Part shown: in pieces, positions 1-8,232 of the stretch
How positions within the stretch are numbered: the first letter of the stretch is position 1
Layout of the letters: each line of letters starts with the position of its first letter
Origin: Myxococcota bacterium
Lineage (GTDB): Bacteria > Myxococcota_A > UBA9160 > UBA4427
Assembly (NCBI GenBank): GCA_030748735.1
Contig: JASMLK010000043.1
Location: forward strand, 114,127-178,126
Length of the DNA stretch: 64,000 bases
Direction of reading: 5' to 3'
Program-made: the position numbers and the translations under genes
The notes under the pieces: model-generated
The model's database searches: none
The model's input: the letters and a program-made list of their open reading frames with translations, nothing else
What the model was told of the DNA's origin: nothing

Positions 1-573
1 GTGAACCGCCTGCCTGCGCTCTTCCTCCGACGCCCAGCGAAACAAGGCCTTCGTGATGGAAGCGCTGGTTTCGGGTGGCGTGGGGCGAGCGCCGCCAGCG
101 GCGAGTAGCACGAGTCGGCCGACGCGGTCGGGATGATCCGAAGCCACGGTCCGCGCCACCCGGTTGCCATATGCGTGACCGATCACGTGAACGGGCGCCG
201 TCACTCCGACGGCATCGAGAACCGCGATCACGTCGTTCGCAAAGGTGTGGTAGGTGACGTCGCGAAACGGGAGCGTGGATGCGCCGATTCCTCGCGGCTG
301 CACGGCAATCGTGCGCATGCCCGCGCTGTTCAACGCGACGACCAGCTCGTTGAAGTCGGATGCCGGACGGCTGTAGCTCGGGATGAGCACGACGCTCACC
401 CCCTGCACCGGCCCATTGGTGTAGAAGGTGATTTCCGCGGCACCGGACTGCGCGCGACCGGGTGTACCGATCGCGTCTCGTCCCGGTGCGTCCCGCAACC
501 CATACCCCACGAAACCGGCGGCCCCAAGCAGCAGGATCACGCTCACCGCAACAGCGATCTTCGCGACCTTCAC
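1..573 (-). CDS. Alpha/beta-fold hydrolase, non-canonical nucleophile, C-terminus cut by window edge
   Basis: This is the first 191 codons of an alpha/beta-hydrolase read off the left edge. It has an N-terminal hydrophobic stretch (about residues 5-22), so it is likely membrane-anchored or exported. It then shows the core fold: a beta-strand VVLIPSYSR, the oxyanion region, and the nucleophile elbow VIGHAYGNRVAR. The elbow normally reads GxSxG; here the central residue is Ala (codon GCA near 170), so a classical serine hydrolase mechanism is unlikely. I chose the GTG at 573 because it overlaps the TGA of the upstream gene (570-572). It is the last gene of the TetR-led operon. The substrate is unknown. 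Confidence 0.72.
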   Translation of the reverse strand, partial: MKVAKIAVAVSVILLLGAAGFVGYGLRDAPGRDAIGTPGRAQSGAAEITFYTNGPVQGVSVVLIPSYSRPASDFNELVVALNSAGMRTIAVQPRGIGASTLPFRDVTYHTFANDVIAVLDAVGVTAPVHVIGHAYGNRVARTVASDHPDRVGRLVLLAAGGARPTPPETSASITKALFRWASEEERRQAVH

Positions 574-1040
574 AGGGGGAGGCACTCGAAGACCGGAATG
601 TTCCGGTCCGTTCGCTGCTGATAGACGTCGAAGTCGGGATGAACGTTGCAGATGGTTGGCCACAACGCGGCCTTGCGCGCATCGTCGACTTCTCGCGCGA
701 TCATCTTGCGATGCGACGCGCCCACCTGCACGCTGATCTCCGGGTTCGCAACGACGTTGCCGTACCAGGTGGGGTTCTTCGCGAGGCCACCCTGGGAAGC
801 GACGAGCAAGATGCCTTCGCCGTGCGGGATGTGGATCAGTGGCGCCGTACGCTCGAGCCCCGTCTTACGTCCGCGCATCGTCACCAACATCACCGGGGCC
901 CCGCCCTGGAAGCGGCCGCCCCAACGCCCGTCGGTCTTGCGATAGAGCCAGACGTTCGCACGCGAATAGTGGCGCGTGAACCAACGGATCATCTTCTGTT
1001 GGCCGGGCGTGAGCTTCTTGACTTCGTTCGAATCTGCCAT
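570..1040 (-). CDS. Nitroreductase/deazaflavin-dependent oxidoreductase family protein (DUF385)
   Basis: A 156-residue single-domain protein of the DUF385 / F420H2-dependent oxidoreductase family (split beta-barrel fold). Family hallmarks visible are the RKTG-containing segment LVTMRGRKTGLERTAPL (about residues 53-69), the GGLAKNPTWYGNVVANPE block (about residues 84-101) and the VxVG strand that follows. Members of this family reduce diverse substrates with F420, FMN or related deazaflavins; which cofactor applies here is not shown. The start at 1040 is the ATG nearest the conserved N-terminus and is preceded by a GAGG-type ribosome site. The stop overlaps the hydrolase start by 4 bp, indicating translational coupling. 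Confidence 0.8.
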   Translation of the reverse strand: MADSNEVKKLTPGQQKMIRWFTRHYSRANVWLYRKTDGRWGGRFQGGAPVMLVTMRGRKTGLERTAPLIHIPHGEGILLVASQGGLAKNPTWYGNVVANPEISVQVGASHRKMIAREVDDARKAALWPTICNVHPDFDVYQQRTDRNIPVFECLPL

Positions 1041-1054
1041 GGGGGTCCTCTCGG

Positions 1055-1390
1055 TTACGCGGTGGGGACACGCCACGACTTCGCGAGGGCCGTGATGCAC
1101 AGACCGATCACGACGAAGTCGATCGCCGCGTGGAAGTAGCTGAAGGCCGTCGGATTCGCGGTCAGGATGCGCTGCACCGCCCCCGTGCCGCCGAGCAGGG
1201 GAATCACGATCGCGACGACCAGGGCGAGACGGAAGCGGGTCAACAGGAAGAGCCCGATCGGAAAGAAGATCATGCCCGCGAGGGCAGGTTCACGGACTTC
1301 GGGCGTGTTCTCGTAGAAGAGAAGCTGAGCGGGATGCGTGATCCCCGAAAGCAGCATCAGGCCGGCGGCGATCTTCTGCTGGACACTCAT
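1055..1390 (-). CDS. Small four-helix membrane protein of unknown function
   Basis: A 111-residue protein composed mostly of hydrophobic segments (about residues 8-26, 38-50, 53-72 and 85-102), so an inner-membrane protein with about four helices. I recognise no enzymatic motif. Its ATG (1388-1390) overlaps the TGA of the preceding TetR gene as ATGA, and the next gene follows after 14 bp. It is therefore the second gene of a TetR-controlled operon and may act with the DUF385 oxidoreductase. It resembles small DUF4345/DoxX-like membrane proteins only in size and helix number, which is weak evidence. Confidence 0.7.
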   Translation of the reverse strand: MSVQQKIAAGLMLLSGITHPAQLLFYENTPEVREPALAGMIFFPIGLFLLTRFRLALVVAIVIPLLGGTGAVQRILTANPTAFSYFHAAIDFVVIGLCITALAKSWRVPTA

Positions 1391-2031
1391 TGGGTCGCCT
1401 CCTGGGCAAGCATCGATTCGAGGAGCGCGGCAAAGCCTTCGAGCATTTCGCGCAGGACCTTGTCGGGGTCGGTCACCCACGTGAGCAGGATTTCGAGGTA
1501 GGCACCGGCGACGACTTCAGCTATCAGAGCGACTTCGATGTCGCAGCGCGTGTCGCCATTCGCGACACCGTCGCGAAGCAGATCGGCGAAGGCTGAATGC
1601 ATCCGCACCGTGCGGCTCTTGCGTTCCGCGAGGTCGCGGCGCCGGCCGACCGTTTCGAAGATGAGCGCCTTCGAAAACGCAGTTCGCGCCTCGAGGCGTT
1701 CGACCGAGATTTCGAAGAAGGCGGCGAACTTCTCGACCGTCGAAACGTCCTGCGCGCGAACCGCTTCGATGTCCGCCACGAACGAGTCGGTCATCAGGTC
1801 GCCGAGTTCTGCGACCAGCGCGGCCTTGCCGTTGAAGTAGGTGAAGAGCGTCGCGCGCGAGACGTCAGCAGCTTCGGCGATCTCTTCGACCGGCGTCGCA
1901 TCGAAACCCTTGCGGGCGAACAGGCGCCCCGCGCTTCGCAGGATGCGCGCTCGGGTGTCGAGTTTCTTGCGCTCCCGACGGCCGAGGACTTCTCCTTTGG
2001 GAGCGGGGGAACGGGGCGGGGGCTTCGGCAT
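1387..2031 (-). CDS. TetR/AcrR-family transcriptional regulator
   Basis: A 214-residue regulator. The N-terminal helix-turn-helix spans about residues 24-70, with ILRSAGRLFARKGFDAT, the turn VEEIAEAADVSRATLFTYF and the following NGKAAL segment typical of TetR proteins. The C-terminal all-helical ligand domain has no recognisable specificity. It is the first gene of the minus-strand operon that continues into a membrane protein, a DUF385 protein and an alpha/beta hydrolase, so it probably represses this operon and itself. Just upstream (2044-2057) is a short inverted repeat that could be its operator. Confidence 0.88.
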   Translation of the reverse strand: MPKPPPRSPAPKGEVLGRRERKKLDTRARILRSAGRLFARKGFDATPVEEIAEAADVSRATLFTYFNGKAALVAELGDLMTDSFVADIEAVRAQDVSTVEKFAAFFEISVERLEARTAFSKALIFETVGRRRDLAERKSRTVRMHSAFADLLRDGVANGDTRCDIEVALIAEVVAGAYLEILLTWVTDPDKVLREMLEGFAALLESMLAQEATQ

Positions 2032-2043
2032 TCCCAGACCTTA

Positions 2044-2057
2044 GTCTAAAGTCAGAC
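2044..2057. promoter_or_regulatory. Candidate TetR operator (short inverted repeat)
   Basis: GTCTaaagtcAGAC is a 4-bp-arm inverted repeat within a stretch carrying further GACT/AGTC repeats, 13 bp upstream of the TetR start at 2031. Position and symmetry fit an autoregulatory operator; the arms are short, so this is tentative. Confidence 0.3.
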
Positions 2058-2125
2058 GCCAGTCCAGAATTACGATCTCTACTGAGCCCCCAAGGCGAAG
2101 CGACACCGCAAATCATCGAAACTCC

Positions 2126-2947
2126 TCATGATTCCAGGCCGAATACCCGCTTCGCGTTGCCGGCGAGAAACAGCGACGCACCCTCTTCGTCGAGCCCGAG
2201 ATCGTCGAGGCCGGCCAGGGCCTTGGCGTGCGGGATCATCGGGAAGTTGGTGCCGAAGAGGACCTTCTTCTTTCCGTTGTGCTTCATGTAGTCGACGAAC
2301 TGCGCGGGATAGCGGCGCACGGTGTAGGCGGACGTGTCGATGAAGACGTTTTCGTGCTTCGTCGCAACCGCGATGGCTTCATCGGTCCACGGATAGCCAA
2401 TATGACCACCGACGATCGTGAGCTCGGGGAAATCCAGGGCGACCCGGTCGAGGTAGATGGGGCGCCCTACTTCCGAATCCATCAGCGGGCCCGTGTGACC
2501 GATCTGCGTGCAGAACGGCACGCCGAGGTCGCAGCAGGCGACGTACACGGGATAGAACCTGCGGTCGGTCGGCGGCACTTCCCATAGCCAGGGCAGAACG
2601 CGAATCGCCTTGAAGCCGAGTTCGTCTACGCAGCGACAGATTTCGGCGACGGCTTCCATGGGGCGCGAGATGTCGACCGACCCCACGCCGACCAGGCGGC
2701 CATCCGACGCTTCGACGAAGGAAGCCACCTCGTCGTTCGAGATCATGACGTTTCGCGGGGCCACCCAGGCACTGATCAGCGCCTTCGAAACGCCGCCGGC
2801 GTCCATGGACCCCAGGGTCAACGAAACGGGAATCTCTGCGTCGGGATCCGGCGCCTCCTCGCGGTTCCAACGCCGCAACGAATCGAAGATCGGGTCGGAG
2901 ATGTGCCGAGCTGTCGGGTGCTGACACCAGGCGTCGATGATTTCCAC
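2126..2947 (-). CDS. Amidohydrolase-2 family protein with degenerate metal site
   Basis: About 273 residues with the Amidohydro_2 (ACMSD/gamma-resorcylate decarboxylase) TIM-barrel layout: DRRFYPVYVACCDLGVPF, then histidines in QIGHTGP and GGHIGYPW, and near the C-terminus LFGTNFP. In active family members the barrel opens with HxH and the last motif has Asp (FGSD). Here the opening reads DAWCQH and the Asp is Asn, so the metal site is altered. A paralog with the same changes lies at 54983-55948. I place the start at GTG 2947, preceded by GAAGG, because residues further upstream look non-coding. Other starts up to the ATP-grasp stop (3033) are possible. It is likely cotranscribed with the ATP-grasp gene. 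Confidence 0.72.
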   Translation of the reverse strand: MEIIDAWCQHPTARHISDPIFDSLRRWNREEAPDPDAEIPVSLTLGSMDAGGVSKALISAWVAPRNVMISNDEVASFVEASDGRLVGVGSVDISRPMEAVAEICRCVDELGFKAIRVLPWLWEVPPTDRRFYPVYVACCDLGVPFCTQIGHTGPLMDSEVGRPIYLDRVALDFPELTIVGGHIGYPWTDEAIAVATKHENVFIDTSAYTVRRYPAQFVDYMKHNGKKKVLFGTNFPMIPHAKALAGLDDLGLDEEGASLFLAGNAKRVFGLES

Positions 2948-3032
2948 GATGTTCGCCTTCGAGTTTGGGAGTGGAACTCGAACATCGCGCAGAAAAGCCG
3001 CATCCGCACCGCTCGCGCAACGGCTCAGCCGG

Positions 3033-4022
3033 TCAACGCCTCGCGCGTCGCCGTTCGTTTCGCCGGCCTCGCGTGAGCGCGACGTCGACCAATTGGCGCG
3101 TGAACCCCGTGTGCCCGGCCGGATCGAAGAACAGACACAGGTCGGCACCACCCCAGTCCTTCTTCTCGAAGTAGATGCCCGGCAACGGGTTGATTTCGAG
3201 GGTGTACGGCGTCCCCGTGGCGTCCACGCGCACATCCGTGCGCGCAAAGCCGGTGCCACCCAGCTCGAGGAAGAAGCGCGTGGCCTCGTCGCGCAGTCTC
3301 GCGTCGAGCGCTGGATCCGGAACCGGGGCGGCACCGAGCCCCGCGTGTTCGAACCACTTCAGTTTTTCGTGCTTGAAGGTTTCGCCCTTGGGAAAGGTGT
3401 ACTGCACCGGGACATAGGTGGTTGGCTTCCGCGGCTGGCCCGGGGTCTCGGCGATGAGCACCGTGCACTCGTCGCCTTCGATGAACTCTTCGACGAGCGC
3501 AGCGGGATGACGCGAGAGCATCTTGCGCACCTGGCGCCGCAGGCCCGCCTCGGTCTGCACACGCGACTGCCGACTCAGGTCGATGCTCGCGAACCCCGCA
3601 TAGCACTTCACGATGATCGGGAAGCGGAGCTTCTCGAGCACCTTGTCGACATCGCGTTCATGCCGCACGACGACGTCCTTCGGCGCCGCGATTCCGGCGC
3701 GACGACACGCGTCCTTCATCTGCCTTCGCGTGGGATCGAAGAAACCCGATGTCGGCCCGGTAAAGGGAACCCCGTGCTTTTCGAGGGTGCGTACGACCTC
3801 GATGCCGGGGAAGCTCTTGCCGTCGCCATCGCAGAGATTGAAATAGACGTCGAAGTCCTTGGCGATCATCTCTTCGACCCGCTCGACCGCTGCCCGCCCC
3901 GCTTCGAGAGGTTCGAGGTGCCAGTCGGCTTCCGGAAGAAACGGCCGTGGGTCACACGGGTAGTCGTCTTCCGGAAATGGCTCCGTATCGAGCTCTTGGT
4001 AGGTGAGCAGACAGATCCGCAC
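3033..4022 (-). CDS. ATP-grasp family protein, D-alanine-D-alanine ligase-like
   Basis: A 329-residue ATP-grasp enzyme. The N-terminal part carries the FNLCDGDGKSFPGIEVV and GVPFTGP segments typical of D-Ala-D-Ala-ligase-like proteins. The central ATP-binding lobe has FPIIVKCYAG and ALVEEFIEGDECTV. The C-terminal metal/ATP motif is LEINPLPGIYF. Such enzymes join a carboxylate to an amine via an acyl phosphate. It is not near any cell-wall gene, so a true Ddl role is unlikely and a peptide or amino-acid ligase of unknown substrate is more plausible. It is divergent from the SprT-like gene at 4113 with a 90-bp gap. Confidence 0.8.
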   Translation of the reverse strand: MRICLLTYQELDTEPFPEDDYPCDPRPFLPEADWHLEPLEAGRAAVERVEEMIAKDFDVYFNLCDGDGKSFPGIEVVRTLEKHGVPFTGPTSGFFDPTRRQMKDACRRAGIAAPKDVVVRHERDVDKVLEKLRFPIIVKCYAGFASIDLSRQSRVQTEAGLRRQVRKMLSRHPAALVEEFIEGDECTVLIAETPGQPRKPTTYVPVQYTFPKGETFKHEKLKWFEHAGLGAAPVPDPALDARLRDEATRFFLELGGTGFARTDVRVDATGTPYTLEINPLPGIYFEKKDWGGADLCLFFDPAGHTGFTRQLVDVALTRGRRNERRRARR

Positions 4023-4112
4023 CTCGTGAGGCTAACCAAGAATGGGTTCTCGACCGCCACCGGGGCACCAAACAAAAGAGCGTTCTGTTTGCGTCACGGA
4101 CGCGACCGCTCC

Positions 4113-5261
4113 ATGCTTCCGCGCGCATCTGGAGTTCGACTGATCGTGCGTGTCTTTTCCGCCAGCATCGAGAGTTTCCTCGCGCGACTCGACGCGATGA
4201 TTCGGCCCCTGCTTCGGGACGAATTCGGGGTGAAGGTCGGACGAACGCGCTTCGAAACGCTCGACGGCTGGACCTGGCCGATCCGACTCGTCGCCATCGA
4301 TGACAAGGACCGACTCGGTTACTTCGACGCCGAAGGCTGCACGATCGCGGTGCACAAGCGCCTGATGTACACCGCGAAGGATCGCGTGCTCAAGGACCTG
4401 CTGCGCCACGAGCTCGCCCACTACTTCACCTACATCGCCTTCCACGAGAGCGGCCTCGACACGCGCACCCACGGTCCGCAGTTCCAGGCGACCTGCGATC
4501 GCTACGGCGTGCCGGACGCCGCGCGCCGAGCGAGCTGCGATGTCACCAGCGAAAACGACGCAATCGAGGGAGAACTCGCGAACGAGGCTGCGATCGCGAA
4601 GATCCAACGCCTGCTCGCACTCGCGAAGAGCGACAACGAACACGAAGCCGAACTCGCCCTGTTGCGCGCCAACGAGCTGATGGTCCGACACAACCTCGAT
4701 GCGGCCGCCGCCCTCGGCGGTGCCCATGGCGCGGACGAAACCGAGTACTGCGTCGCAGTCGTGATCCCCTGCAAACGAAGCAGTCCACGCGTGAGTGCCA
4801 TCGCTGACATCTTGACCGAGTACTTCGTCTACCCGGTACAGACGCGCGAAGGTCTCGAAGTCACCGGCACCAGAGCGAACGTCGAACAAGCGCACTACAT
4901 CGCCGACGTACTCGATCGCGCCCTCGCCGCTTCATGGAAACGCGCTCGCGGCGAAAGCCACGGCGTGCGACTGCGAGAGAAGCCCTTCATGGAGGCGGCG
5001 GCCGCGTCCTATCTCGCAAAGCTCCGCCACGCGAAGGCGCAGGTGGACATGCGCGACCAGCGGGCCCTGACCCGGCTCGCAACAGAACTGGAATGGGCGG
5101 GACAGGGAATCCAGGGAGGTGGCCTTCGCACCTCGACGGTCTGGTATGAACCATGCGCGGCTTCGACTTCACGGGGTGCGCGCGCTGGGGAGCGACTCGA
5201 AATTCAACGAGGGGTGTCTGCGAAGGGGACCGTCGTGCTGCTCGGGGGCGGCCATCGCTGA
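4113..5261 (+). CDS. SprT-like metallopeptidase-type protein with DUF2786 domain
   Basis: A 382-residue protein. Residues about 10-130 resemble SprT-like zinc proteins and contain the HExxH motif in LRHELAHYF, with a possible third ligand in HESG or the later HGP. A central segment AIAKIQRLLALAKSDNEHEA matches the DUF2786 domain. It is followed by a C-terminal region that includes the conserved ALTRLATELEW segment. Proteins of this architecture are widespread and uncharacterised. Two starts are possible: ATG 4113, or GTG 4146, which has a GGAG 11 bases upstream. The gene is convergent with the sulfatase at 5325. The last 35 or so residues look low-complexity and may be poorly conserved. Confidence 0.75.
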   Translation: MLPRASGVRLIVRVFSASIESFLARLDAMIRPLLRDEFGVKVGRTRFETLDGWTWPIRLVAIDDKDRLGYFDAEGCTIAVHKRLMYTAKDRVLKDLLRHELAHYFTYIAFHESGLDTRTHGPQFQATCDRYGVPDAARRASCDVTSENDAIEGELANEAAIAKIQRLLALAKSDNEHEAELALLRANELMVRHNLDAAAALGGAHGADETEYCVAVVIPCKRSSPRVSAIADILTEYFVYPVQTREGLEVTGTRANVEQAHYIADVLDRALAASWKRARGESHGVRLREKPFMEAAAASYLAKLRHAKAQVDMRDQRALTRLATELEWAGQGIQGGGLRTSTVWYEPCAASTSRGARAGERLEIQRGVSAKGTVVLLGGGHR

Positions 5262-5324
5262 ACGGCGATGCAGCCGAGAGACGCGCACCCGGCCCGCCCG
5301 TCTCCAGGCGACGCGTTCAGCCAA

Positions 5325-6986
5325 TTAGTTCGACCAGTAGATGTACTCGTCGCCCGGCTCTTCGGGCTGTGTCAGGTCTTTGTCGAGGTTCGTGGCCGTC
5401 GAAATCTGTGCTGGCCAGGCGGGCGGTGGCTGTTCGGCGTTGTGGGCCGCGAGTGCGAGCTTCAACTCTTCGAGCTTGTCCGGGCGCTCGCTTGCAAGGT
5501 CTCGCCGTTCGGTCGGATCGGTCTTCATGTCGAAGAGCCAGGCACGCCCGGGTGGATCGCTCACGTTGAGCTTCCAGCCATCGACCAGAGCCGATTGCGA
5601 AGTGCCACTTCGCCAGAAGAGCGTGCGGTGGGGCACGCCCGTCGCCTCGCCCGTGACGAAGGGCAGCAGATCGACGCCGTCGACCTTGCGATCGGTCGGC
5701 AGCGCAGCACCGCCCGCTGCAGCTGCAGTCGCGTACATGTCGAAGTGGTGGACTGGCTCCTTCACTTCGCTCCCCGGCGCGATGCGCGCGGGCCACTTCG
5801 CGTAGAACGGAACATGGATGCCCCCTTCGAAGAGCGAGATCTTCCAACCGCGAAAGGGGCTGTTCACTTCGGGTAGGCCGATGTAGCCGGCACCGCCGTT
5901 GTCCGAGGTGAACATGACGAGTGTGTTGTCTTCGAGCCCGTTCTGCTCCAGCGCCTCGAGCACCCGCCCCACACCTCGATCGAGGCTGCGGATCATCGCG
6001 GCGTAGACACGCTCGCGGTGACTCTCGATGTGCGAAAGCGCTTCGTAGTCTTCCCTCGCTGCCTGCAATGGCGTGTGGGGCGCCCAGTGAGCGAGGTAGA
6101 GGAAGAAGGGGCGATCCTTGTTCGCTTCGATCACCTTCACCGCTTCGTCGGTGTAGTAGTCGGTGAGGTAGCGGGCCGGCTCGAAATTCACGCCGCCGTT
6201 GAACTGCGCAGCGAAGCGAAGCGCCGACCAGAGAAAGCGATCGATCGGGTCGAAGTCCTGCTTCGAATTCACGACGTCAGGATGGTCTTCGGGCAGGTAC
6301 ATGCCGCTCGCCATGAGCAGGCTCTCCTTGAAGCCCTGCTCGTGTGGCGCCATGCCGTTCGTGCGGCCGAGGTGCCACTTGCCAATGTGGGCCGTGTGAT
6401 AGCCCTGCCCCGCCAGGAGTTCGGCGATGGTGATTTCCGAAGGCGGCATGCCCATTTCTTCGTAGGGCACCGTTTCGACATCTTCGTAGATGATTGGCTC
6501 GCGAAGTCGGGTCGTCGTCGTACTGAGCCGAGGGACGATCTGCATCATGCCCGGAGGGGTCGGTGTGAACTCGAAGCCGAAGCGCGTGCCGTAACGTCCC
6601 GACATGAGAGCCGCGCGTGAAGGCGCGCAGGTGCCGTTCGCCGCGTACCCGTTGCTGAAGTGCACGCCTTCTGCCGCAATCGAATCGATGTTCGGCGTGG
6701 GGACCGTGCCGCCCGCGACACCGCCACCGCCGAAGGTGACGTCGTTCCAGCCCAGGTCATCCGCCAGGATCAAGACGATGTTGGGGGGCCGCTCTCCGGT
6801 GGGCCGTCCCTTCGGATCACTGCCCGTGGACCAGGTGACTTCGCGGTTGGGCTCGACGGGGACCCGGTGCTGCACCGCCTTCCCGATCAGGTAGAGCGCG
6901 ATATCGATGCGATTCACGTACGCGATCGTTGCGACCACGAGGATCGCAGCCATGACGCTGATTCCCAACCGAATACGGGTGCTCAT
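5325..6986 (-). CDS. Type I (formylglycine) sulfatase, exported or membrane-anchored
   Basis: A 553-residue sulfatase. The N-terminal hydrophobic segment (about residues 9-28) is a signal or anchor. The metal site opens with NIVLILADDLGWND (about residues 69-82). The signature C120-A-P-S-R has the Cys that anaerobic or FGE-type maturases convert to formylglycine, followed by SGRYGTRFG. Further family blocks are GKWHLG and FTSDNGG. The likely substrate is an alkyl, aryl or carbohydrate sulfate ester in the periplasm. It is the distal gene of a same-strand run with the SGNH hydrolase and an SDR. No dedicated sulfatase-modifying enzyme is seen in this window. Confidence 0.9.
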   Translation of the reverse strand: MSTRIRLGISVMAAILVVATIAYVNRIDIALYLIGKAVQHRVPVEPNREVTWSTGSDPKGRPTGERPPNIVLILADDLGWNDVTFGGGGVAGGTVPTPNIDSIAAEGVHFSNGYAANGTCAPSRAALMSGRYGTRFGFEFTPTPPGMMQIVPRLSTTTTRLREPIIYEDVETVPYEEMGMPPSEITIAELLAGQGYHTAHIGKWHLGRTNGMAPHEQGFKESLLMASGMYLPEDHPDVVNSKQDFDPIDRFLWSALRFAAQFNGGVNFEPARYLTDYYTDEAVKVIEANKDRPFFLYLAHWAPHTPLQAAREDYEALSHIESHRERVYAAMIRSLDRGVGRVLEALEQNGLEDNTLVMFTSDNGGAGYIGLPEVNSPFRGWKISLFEGGIHVPFYAKWPARIAPGSEVKEPVHHFDMYATAAAAGGAALPTDRKVDGVDLLPFVTGEATGVPHRTLFWRSGTSQSALVDGWKLNVSDPPGRAWLFDMKTDPTERRDLASERPDKLEELKLALAAHNAEQPPPAWPAQISTATNLDKDLTQPEEPGDEYIYWSN

Positions 6987-7117
6987 TTCGACCGCCTCCC
7001 GGTCACACGACCATCAACTGATATTGGCACGACCAGTGACAATACCAGGAAGGGCACTTCCGACAAGGAGGGACTGCTCGAAGCGTCCGCTCACGAACGC
7101 CACGCCCTTGCCCAAAA

Positions 7118-8188
7118 TCAGCGGCTGAGGAGGCCGCGGATCTCGGGTTCGAGCAGGTCGGCAACGAGTCGGTTGCCGGCCACGTTTGCATGCACGGCGT
7201 CGACGAACATGGGGGCCTCTTGCTTGCGAAAGTGCGGGATGAGGTCGACGAAGGGAACACCTTTCGCCTTCGCCACCCTGCTCATCACGATCTGCTTGCG
7301 CGTCACGCGGTCGTTCGCCATCTGACGCGCGATCGGCCAGGCCATGAGAATGACCTCTGCACCGAGGCTTCGAGCGTGATCGACGATCTGCCCCAACTCC
7401 GACGCGTACTCGGCGTCGTTGAGCCGGGGTCGACGATGTGCCGTGCCGGGTTCGAGCGCCGCACCGGGCCCGCGTAGCGCCACCAGCATCTGCACCAGGC
7501 TCGAATGTCGCAGCAGCCAGTTGTCGAAGCGTGCGCGATCCCTGGCGTGTTCGAGGTCGCTGCGGCCATCCCATGGCAGGTCGTCGTTGAACATGAAAGA
7601 GACGACGACCGCACTCGGCGGGCGATCGAAGTGCAGGGTTTCGAGGGTCACGCGCCCCTGATACGCGGTGTATCCGGGAACGGCTGCGTTGATCGACCGT
7701 GCTCGCGCGAATCGGCCCTGTAGCAACGCGGCGAAGGTCTCGTCACCTTCGACACCCACGCCGAAGGTGCAGGAGTCGCCCAGGAACAAGACGTCCTGGG
7801 TCGCGTCCGGCACACGGGACATCGCTCGGTGCCCGAGCTCATTCGTCGACACCGTGAATGCGATCGGACGTGAGTTCCCAAGGCTCCCCGTCAATCGCTG
7901 CGTGTCGAGGTCGGGGCGAGCACGCCAGAAGCGCTGCTCGTCGGGTTCGAGGATCGTCTGGAGTTGCTCGAAGCCTGCGGCGACCAGCACATCACCCAGC
8001 GCGGTCCAGCGGTCGCTTTCGTCGACCGCGAGCCATAGCCGCGCTGCACCCTCGGCAAACGCCCAGACCGAAACCAGAACGACGAAGGCGAACAGCGACT
8101 TGCGCCGAAGCGAAATCGCACCACCGCCTTCGGATGCGGCGGTTGGCGAACCGTTCGATCGAGGCATGCGGCCGGATGCTTCCCCCAT
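7118..8188 (-). CDS. SGNH/GDSL-type hydrolase with N-terminal membrane anchor
   Basis: A 356-residue protein. A basic N-terminus is followed by one hydrophobic helix (about residues 31-50), then a periplasmic SGNH domain. The nucleophile block is VLFLGDSCTFGVGVEGDE (Ser139). The oxyanion Asn is in the MFNDD segment, and the catalytic Asp-His pair is in FVDAVHANVAG near the C-terminus. Such enzymes are esterases, acetylesterases or lipases. The alternative start at 8167 has a GGGGGAAG upstream and would remove seven residues. It sits 44 bp downstream of an SDR and upstream of the sulfatase, so the three may be cotranscribed. Confidence 0.82.
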   Translation of the reverse strand: MGEASGRMPRSNGSPTAASEGGGAISLRRKSLFAFVVLVSVWAFAEGAARLWLAVDESDRWTALGDVLVAAGFEQLQTILEPDEQRFWRARPDLDTQRLTGSLGNSRPIAFTVSTNELGHRAMSRVPDATQDVLFLGDSCTFGVGVEGDETFAALLQGRFARARSINAAVPGYTAYQGRVTLETLHFDRPPSAVVVSFMFNDDLPWDGRSDLEHARDRARFDNWLLRHSSLVQMLVALRGPGAALEPGTAHRRPRLNDAEYASELGQIVDHARSLGAEVILMAWPIARQMANDRVTRKQIVMSRVAKAKGVPFVDLIPHFRKQEAPMFVDAVHANVAGNRLVADLLEPEIRGLLSR

Positions 8189-8232
8189 GCATGCGAACTA
8201 GCACAGATTCGCAACCACCCCAGCCACACCCC

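Noticed and set aside
2937..4112. Extension of the SprT-like gene 390 codons upstream
   Set aside because: This part is antisense to the ATP-grasp ligase, which has clear motifs; the SprT-like domain begins only after 4113.
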